Assembly: GCF_019042245.1 (NCBI RefSeq)
Contig: NZ_JAHQCX010000006.1
Location: 124,001 to 188,000 of the forward strand
DNA length: 64,000 nt
Direction: 5' to 3'
Origin: Diplocloster modestus
GTDB lineage: Bacteria > Bacillota > Clostridia > Lachnospirales > Lachnospiraceae
Below, one piece after another: positions 58,897 through 64,000 of this stretch. Each line of letters opens with the position of its first letter. Position 1 is the stretch's first letter. The notes beneath the pieces were generated by a model. The model had not been told where the DNA came from and made no database searches. It saw nothing but the letters and a program-made list of their open reading frames with translations. Made by a program: the position numbers and the translations under genes.

Positions 58897-58899
58897 CCA

Positions 58900-59142
58900 G
58901 AGAGGGGACTGGCACATTCCGTCAGAAGAGTTGGCCGGTAAGATACTTATGGCGGAAGGGGCCTGTCCCCGGATGCCGGCTCTAAAGGAAAAACCTCTCC
59001 CCCGGACAGGCAGGTACGCTACCGCACTTGTCTGAACGGAAAGCGAAGCTTTTCCACTTATGCCGGCTTCCGGGGACAGGCCCCTTCCGCCATTTGTTAC
59101 ATACCGGCCAATTCTTCTGACGGAATGTGCCAGTCCCCTCTC
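58900..59142. repeat. Large nested palindrome 4 (family A)
   Basis: Outer arms of 41 bp (58900-58940 with 59102-59142, 40 of 41 paired) start with the same GAGAGGGGACTGGC as the element at 25747. Inner arms of 32 bp (58949-58980 with 59062-59093, 31 of 32) contain GCCTGTCCCCGGATGCCGG, a 19-base exact match to that element. The right outer arm lies inside the esterase coding region. Confidence 0.92.
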
Positions 59143-59981
59143 AAAAAAGCGTGGATGATATCCATTATTTCTTTTTGGTAAAACACATCTTCCCCATGCC
59201 CGGCTCCTTCCAGTATATAAAAATCCGCTCTCTGTCCGGCTTCTTTTAGTCTTTCATACAGCTTTTCGCTCTGACTGACCGGCACGGTTCGATCCTGATT
59301 GCCATGAAGAATCAGAAACTCGGGAAGTTCTATTCCATCCCGGATATAGTTGATTGCGCTGGCTTTTTTCCCCCATGCGTCCGGGTCGTCCGCAAGAAAA
59401 TCCTGAATCACTCTGTCATTTTCTATATTTTCCCCGATTGGATCATGAAGCAGATCGGCCAGCCCATAGAAATCCACCACCTTACTCACGGCCGATGGGT
59501 AATCCATATAGCCGCCCTGGTCAAATTCCTGCGTATCTTTGGTGACTCCCGCTAAAAGGGCCAGCGTCGCCCCGGCAGATTCTCCCATGATATATACCCG
59601 TTCTCCATCTATACAAAATTCCGGCGCGTGGGCTCTTAGAAAACGGATCGCAGACTTGATATCCATAAGCGCAGCAGGAAAAGGCGCCTCGTGGCTTGTC
59701 CTGTACTCTACGCTGGCTATCACATATCCCTCTTTGGCCAGCCCGGTAAGCTGTGGAATCCACACATTCCGGTCCATATTCCGAAATGCTCCGCCGCATA
59801 TCCAGACGATCAGAGGCACCCGCGGATGGCCCTCTCTGTGTTTCGGCATCAGCAGGCTTAAATGCAGCGGCCGCTGGGTTTCTCCGTACCAGAACGGCAC
59901 ATGCGTATAGACCAAATCGTCCGCTAGCGTATATGTCTCCTGATCCATATGAATTTTGATTTTATTTATCAAGATAATCAT
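59097..59981 (-). CDS. Alpha/beta-hydrolase carboxylesterase, C-terminus encoded by a repeat
   Basis: 294 residues. VPLIVWICGGAFRN is the oxyanion-hole region (CGGAF for the usual HGGG), S135 in MGESAG is the nucleophile, HGNQDRTVP supplies the aspartate and GAGHGEDVF the histidine. The type fits small acetyl or feruloyl esterases that trim plant glycans (BD-FAE-like). No signal peptide. The last 14 codons (RGDWHIPSEELAGM) lie within the right arm of the family-A palindrome, so the gene was probably shortened or extended when that element arrived. The start is ATG 59981 with GGAGAGG very close; the ATG 11 codons later is possible. Confidence 0.85.
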   Translation of the reverse strand: MIILINKIKIHMDQETYTLADDLVYTHVPFWYGETQRPLHLSLLMPKHREGHPRVPLIVWICGGAFRNMDRNVWIPQLTGLAKEGYVIASVEYRTSHEAPFPAALMDIKSAIRFLRAHAPEFCIDGERVYIMGESAGATLALLAGVTKDTQEFDQGGYMDYPSAVSKVVDFYGLADLLHDPIGENIENDRVIQDFLADDPDAWGKKASAINYIRDGIELPEFLILHGNQDRTVPVSQSEKLYERLKEAGQRADFYILEGAGHGEDVFYQKEIMDIIHAFLRGDWHIPSEELAGM

Positions 59982-60030
59982 CCTCTCCTATTAACCTGTC
60001 AATACAATACGTAAAAACCTGGCAGGCATT

Positions 60031-61653
60031 TCATCCCTTTCCGGTCATAGATTTGCTCTTCCATTCACTGACCGTACAGCCTGTATAATTTTTAAATACC
60101 TTACAGAAATATCCCGGATTGTGAAACCCCAGCTTTTCTGCCAGGACTTTTATGGAATAATTATATTTTACTACCAATTTCTTGGCCGCTTCCATGCGTA
60201 TCCTGGTCAAATAAGTCGAATAGTTCTCATTGGTCTTTTCCTTAAATAGACGGCTCAGATAATAGATGCTGACATCACACACCTCAGCCACGTCCTCCAA
60301 AGACAAATCCTTCATATAGTTATCGTCCATATATTTCATAGCCCGGTCTATGATGTCATTGCCCTCCATTCCCCGGTCTTTGTGAAGCTCTTCCATGAGC
60401 CCTGTCATCACAGACGTACACCACTTCTTCAGCTCCAGCACATGACGGCATTCGATGCATTCCGTACACAGCTGGCTGATATTGTATTTGCTGTTAATTC
60501 CTTCCGGAAAATAATCGGCTAACTCCTGCAGGCTGTCCATCAGCATTTCGATGATCCGGTCATTCAGCAGGCTCCTCTCCACATCCTTATACCGTGAAAA
60601 GATCAAATCAATAGCTCTGCCCAGTTCTTCCCGTCCCCCGTTTTTTACCGCTTCCAGCAGCTGTTTCTTTTCCTTTTCCATCGTCTTGACCTGCAGGGCC
60701 GCATTTGGGTTTCCCGAAAATAGGTCTTTATAATGGCAGATGGGAAGCCTGGACTTCGCACTGTGCAGCGCGCTGATACTCTCTTTGTAAGAAACAGGCA
60801 TCTGATCCGCTTTCTCATAAAAACAGCCGATCCCCGCCGACAGTGTCACATTTCCATTCCGTTCCGCCTTGTGCAGAATCACATTAATCCGGTCAATGAT
60901 CCGGATCCGGTTCTGATATTCATTCTTAATATCGCGCATAGGAATAAAGCAGATTATCTCATTTCTGCGTATCCTAATTACAACCTTGTCCATGATATTT
61001 ACCGTTTCTTCCCGCAGATCATGTAAAGCCTTGCGCAGTCCTGCCATCTGCAGCAGAGTCTCCTGCGGCTGACCCGCGTCCTGGGGAGCCGTCTGAACCG
61101 CGAAGGTAACAATACAGCCGCCTTCCTCCATAATTCCCAATGTCTGCAGATACATCAGAACCTTCTCACGATCGCCCACCCCCTCACATAGATAGGCCAT
61201 GATCTCCTCCGATAACATAGGCCTGATTTTCTTAATAACATCTTTTAATTGCTGGCTGTTCATAGAATGGCTGCGCTCATTTTCCAGATCCCGGATACAC
61301 TTTTCGATCAGAGTGATCATCTTTTCCCGTCTGGCCGGCTTCAGAACATAATCATAGGCATGGCAGCGGACAGCTACCTGGGCGTAATCAAACTGACTAT
61401 AGGCTGTGTATAGAATAATCTTCGTGTTTCCCAGGTCGTCCAGGGCCAGTTGCAGCGCTTCGAGACCGCTTAGTCCGGGCATCTCGATATCCACGATCAG
61501 GATATCAAACGTCTGCTCTTTCAAAAGTTTTAACAGAGTAATCCCATTTTCCGCCTCGGCTGTGACTTTTAACTCCGGCACGCCGTCTTCCAGCATCATC
61601 TTCAGCGCTTTTCTTTCGATTTCCTCATCATCCGCGATCAGCATGCGGTACAT
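60031..61653 (-). CDS. YesN-type response regulator with AraC domain (second pair)
   Basis: 540 residues from the ATG at 61653, six bases after GGGAGG; the ATG two codons earlier is too close to it. Receiver domain with D55 in LIVDIEMPG and the VKPAR-type end (YVLKPARREKM). A long middle region (about 150-420) has a divergent GGDEF-like or sensory fold. The C-terminal AraC domain reads LEDVAEVCDVSIYYLSRLFKEK, then LAEKLGFHNPGYFCKVFKNYTG. It overlaps the kinase gene by 26 bp. Together with the downstream-reading sugar ATPase gene next to it, it likely controls a monosaccharide importer. Confidence 0.92.
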   Translation of the reverse strand: MYRMLIADDEEIERKALKMMLEDGVPELKVTAEAENGITLLKLLKEQTFDILIVDIEMPGLSGLEALQLALDDLGNTKIILYTAYSQFDYAQVAVRCHAYDYVLKPARREKMITLIEKCIRDLENERSHSMNSQQLKDVIKKIRPMLSEEIMAYLCEGVGDREKVLMYLQTLGIMEEGGCIVTFAVQTAPQDAGQPQETLLQMAGLRKALHDLREETVNIMDKVVIRIRRNEIICFIPMRDIKNEYQNRIRIIDRINVILHKAERNGNVTLSAGIGCFYEKADQMPVSYKESISALHSAKSRLPICHYKDLFSGNPNAALQVKTMEKEKKQLLEAVKNGGREELGRAIDLIFSRYKDVERSLLNDRIIEMLMDSLQELADYFPEGINSKYNISQLCTECIECRHVLELKKWCTSVMTGLMEELHKDRGMEGNDIIDRAMKYMDDNYMKDLSLEDVAEVCDVSIYYLSRLFKEKTNENYSTYLTRIRMEAAKKLVVKYNYSIKVLAEKLGFHNPGYFCKVFKNYTGCTVSEWKSKSMTGKG

Positions 61654-63187
61654 CGCCATCCTCCCCCTCCCGTGATTTTAGGATCGGGAAACAGATCCCG
61701 ATCCTGGTAAAACGTCCCTTTTTTGAATCCACCTGTATGATCACTTCATTGTTAAAAAACAGCCTCAACCTGCCAAACACATTGGACAGGCCGATAGAGC
61801 CGTCTTCCTCACCAGGTTCCAGACGGGCAGCCCTGTTTCGAATCTCCCGGAGCTTTTCAGGTTCCATGCCAAGGCCATTATCAAACACGCTGACCATAAC
61901 CTTGTTTTCCCCTTCCAGGCCCACCCGGACCTGAACAATCCCATCTTTTGTGTACATTCCGACCCCGTGTATGATAGAATTTTCTATCAGCGGCTGTAAC
62001 ACCAGACATGGAATTCGCGCATCACGGATCCGTTCATCTGAGTCTACGGAAAATGATATTCTGTTTCCAAACCTGATCTTTTGTATCGCGATATAATCCC
62101 CTATATTTTCAATCTCCTTTTCCAGCGTCACGATTTTATCAAAATGATCCAGATTGTACCTCAAGTATTCTCCCAACGCCTCCATCATCTCCGAGGTCTG
62201 GCGGGCCTGCTCCATATAAGCCATCTTGGAAATCAGATTAATGGAATTAAACAGAAAATGGGGATTGATCCTGGCCTGAAGGCTCTTAAACTTCGCTTCT
62301 TTGACCCGCTTCTCATTTTCAATCACCCGTAGCTTTTCCGCCCGCAGCTTTTTCTCCAGTTCCGCATTCTCCACGGTTATATTATATTGATTACAGATCC
62401 TTTCCTGCATTTCGCTTAATGTGTTATTCAGATAATCGATTTCATTTTCCGGTTCTTTAAAAGTTATGGTAGCCTCAGGCTTCCCGTCCGTCAGGGAAAA
62501 TCCCTTCATCTGTTCAGACAGGATATTGATGGGGCGGGTAATCATGCGGTCCAGTATCCAGAACAGGATCCAGGCAAACACCCCCACGCTGATCGTCGTA
62601 AACACGTTGATATAGATGATGTAACGCCTGTATTTTTCTAATTCCTCCATGCTGACCCTATGATTCTGCTGAATATCCCGGTAAACCACGTTCAGTTGTT
62701 CCCGGATAAATTCCCTGGTCTGCTCACTTTTTTTATAGATGCTGTTGATCTCATCATAACGATCGGTTTTTGCCGCTGTGATGGTATCGGAGGCGTATTG
62801 CAAATATGTGGAAATCATGTATTTTAAGTCAATGGTACTCCGGTTGTAGTTTTCCATATTCATCATGTCCGCCAGCTGCTCCGAAGCATACTGCATTTTT
62901 TCCTGTATGAACCCGTACTGTTCATAATCAAAATTTTTCTGCTGGGCCAGCTTGCCATTGACTAATTTGTAGATCAGGTTACCGCAATTGTCTGTTTCCA
63001 GGCTGATATCATTAAACAGATTGCTCAAGGTGATCAGCTTGTCCTTTTCACTGTCTATCTTCTGCCGGTAGCTATCCTGCACCAGCATAAGAAGCAGTAT
63101 CCCGGTAAATACCGCAAGTACCAGAACGATAATCCGCTTTCGAATCGATATATAATACTGCCTCTTATGCCCCATTTGATATCCCAT
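61628..63187 (-). CDS. YesM-type sensor histidine kinase (second pair)
   Basis: 519 residues: TM1 at about 17-35, a short helical external sensor, TM2 at about 190-212, HAMP linker (DRMITRPINILSEQMKGFS), a coiled coil, then the kinase domain with H310 in ARINPHFLFNSINLISKM and ATP motifs LQPLIENSIIHG and VFDNGLGM. The external domain is all-helical, unlike the Cache domain of the other YesM in this window, so the signal differs. It lies 37 bp downstream of an RbsA-type ATPase gene on the same strand, suggesting kinase, regulator and importer are one unit. The start is ATG 63187 or the ATG four codons later. Confidence 0.92.
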   Translation of the reverse strand: MGYQMGHKRQYYISIRKRIIVLVLAVFTGILLLMLVQDSYRQKIDSEKDKLITLSNLFNDISLETDNCGNLIYKLVNGKLAQQKNFDYEQYGFIQEKMQYASEQLADMMNMENYNRSTIDLKYMISTYLQYASDTITAAKTDRYDEINSIYKKSEQTREFIREQLNVVYRDIQQNHRVSMEELEKYRRYIIYINVFTTISVGVFAWILFWILDRMITRPINILSEQMKGFSLTDGKPEATITFKEPENEIDYLNNTLSEMQERICNQYNITVENAELEKKLRAEKLRVIENEKRVKEAKFKSLQARINPHFLFNSINLISKMAYMEQARQTSEMMEALGEYLRYNLDHFDKIVTLEKEIENIGDYIAIQKIRFGNRISFSVDSDERIRDARIPCLVLQPLIENSIIHGVGMYTKDGIVQVRVGLEGENKVMVSVFDNGLGMEPEKLREIRNRAARLEPGEEDGSIGLSNVFGRLRLFFNNEVIIQVDSKKGRFTRIGICFPILKSREGEDGDVPHADRG

Positions 63188-63224
63188 GCCTTTCTACCGG
63201 TTTTTCGGACTTTATTTTTATCTG

Positions 63225-64000
63225 TTATTGATTCCCAATGTTGGTCGCATACATCATAATCTTCTCCTGGGTACATTCCTCCCGGGCAAGTTCTCCGGCC
63301 AGTTTTCCCTCGGCCAATACCAGAACCCGGTCAGACATGGAGATCAGCTCCGGAAGTTCCGATGATATCATTATTATAGCGATTCCTTCTTTGGCCAGAG
63401 ATACCATGATTTTATAAATCTCGGCTTTGGCCCCTACGTCGATTCCCCTGGTCGGCTCATCCAAAATCAGAATCTTTGGCTTGCGCATCAGCCATTTGCA
63501 CAATACTACCTTCTGCTGATTTCCGCCGGACAATTGCTGCAACAGTACCTCTGTCCCCGGCGCTTTGATTCCCATCCGGGAAAATAATTCCTCCACTTTT
63601 GCCTTCTCTTTTTTTCCTTTCATAATACCATATCCGGACAGCTCTCTTAAAGATGCCAGCGCAATATTGTGGCGGATACTTAAGCCTCCTACGATCCCGT
63701 CGGTCTTTCTGTCCTCGGTCACCAGCGCGATCCCCGCACGGATCGCATCTGCCGGACTCTTAATCGTCACTTTCCTGCCATCCACAAATAACTCTCCGCT
63801 GTTTTTTCTGATTTTGCCGAAGACCGCGTCGACCAGCTCGCTGCGTCCTGCTCCCACCAGGCCTCCGATTCCCAGGATCTCTCCTTTTCGAAGGGAGAAG
63901 GAGACATCCTCCACGATATTTTTATTTGCTGCGTAAGGATGCGCCACTGTGACATTCTTTACTTCCATCACAACTTCTTTGATTGGCGCGGTTTCTTTGG
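63225..64000 (-). CDS. Sugar ABC ATPase (RbsA/MglA/XylG type), C-terminal half, cut by window
   Basis: The visible part is the second ATPase domain of a double-domain CUT2 ATPase of about 500 residues; the frame stays open to the window edge (residues KETAPIKEVV before VEVKNV-like MEVKNVTV), so the ATG at 63971 is internal. Motifs: GGLVGAGRSELVDAVFG as the atypical Walker A of CUT2 second domains, LVTEDRKTDGIV, signature LSGGNQQKVVL, Walker B LILDEPTRGIDVGAK. These transporters import ribose, galactose, xylose or similar monosaccharides, or autoinducer-2. The remaining subunits should lie beyond the window. Confidence 0.92.
   Translation of the reverse strand, partial: KETAPIKEVVMEVKNVTVAHPYAANKNIVEDVSFSLRKGEILGIGGLVGAGRSELVDAVFGKIRKNSGELFVDGRKVTIKSPADAIRAGIALVTEDRKTDGIVGGLSIRHNIALASLRELSGYGIMKGKKEKAKVEELFSRMGIKAPGTEVLLQQLSGGNQQKVVLCKWLMRKPKILILDEPTRGIDVGAKAEIYKIMVSLAKEGIAIIMISSELPELISMSDRVLVLAEGKLAGELAREECTQEKIMMYATNIGNQ

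Overview
The window looks like chromosomal DNA of a gut-type, spore-former-lineage anaerobe of the Bacillota, most likely a Lachnospiraceae (Clostridium cluster XIVa) species. This is inferred from gene content, not from a marker gene: YesM/YesN-type two-component pairs, many small carbohydrate-use loci with their own ABC transporters, SipW/TasA-type matrix proteins, strong AGGAGG ribosome sites, frequent TTG/GTG starts and roughly half GC. No rRNA, tRNA, IS element, prophage or CRISPR array was recognised.

Layout. 1-3.9 kb: housekeeping-like genes (partial ROK protein, MerR regulator, TrmO, glyoxalase-like protein, AroE-like protein). 3.9-16.3 kb: a 13-gene minus-strand block that looks like one operon. 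It encodes seven proteins with SipW-type N-termini, an eighth related protein with a sortase-like tail, two SipW-type signal peptidases, a MucBP surface protein and a 1065-residue VWA adhesin. It is preceded at 16.7-18.0 kb by a SARP/BTAD regulator carrying what looks like a degenerate GGDEF domain. I read this as an extracellular fibre or biofilm-matrix locus. 18.2-20.1 kb: a three-gene operon (zinc-ribbon membrane protein, DUF5685-like protein, J-domain protein with a cysteine-rich tail). 20.5-25.7 kb: a TetR repressor divergent from an MMPL exporter and its heptad-repeat partner, with three matching operators. 26-34.4 kb: an NMT1/Tau/Ssu-type ABC importer, two cytoplasmic sulfatases and a TauE/SafE exporter, which together suggest import of a sulfate ester, internal desulfation and export of the sulfur oxyanion; a YesM/YesN pair is divergent from it. 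38-42.9 kb: AraC regulator, GPH symporter and GH2 beta-mannosidase. 43-59 kb: a large glycan locus (GH106-like enzyme, FG-GAP-like protein, UlaG lactonase, nucleoside-hydrolase-like protein, sugar ABC transporter, SorC regulator, FGGY kinase, GH51 arabinofuranosidase, GH29 fucosidase), fitting use of an arabinose/rhamnose/fucose-containing plant glycan. 59-64 kb: an esterase, a second YesM/YesN pair and the end of an RbsA-type ATPase.

The least conventional content is in the intergenic DNA. There are four nested palindromes with 24-41 bp outer arms; two of them share sequence and so form a family, and one supplies the last 14 codons of the esterase gene. There are two arrays of exactly six GGACATGTCC palindromes at a 20-22 bp period, that is on one face of the helix. 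A 66-bp element occurs twice. Predicted operator sets exist for the TetR, SorC and SARP regulators. These, the matrix operon and the sulfate-ester operon with its asymmetric ATPase pair are the best candidates for undescribed biology.
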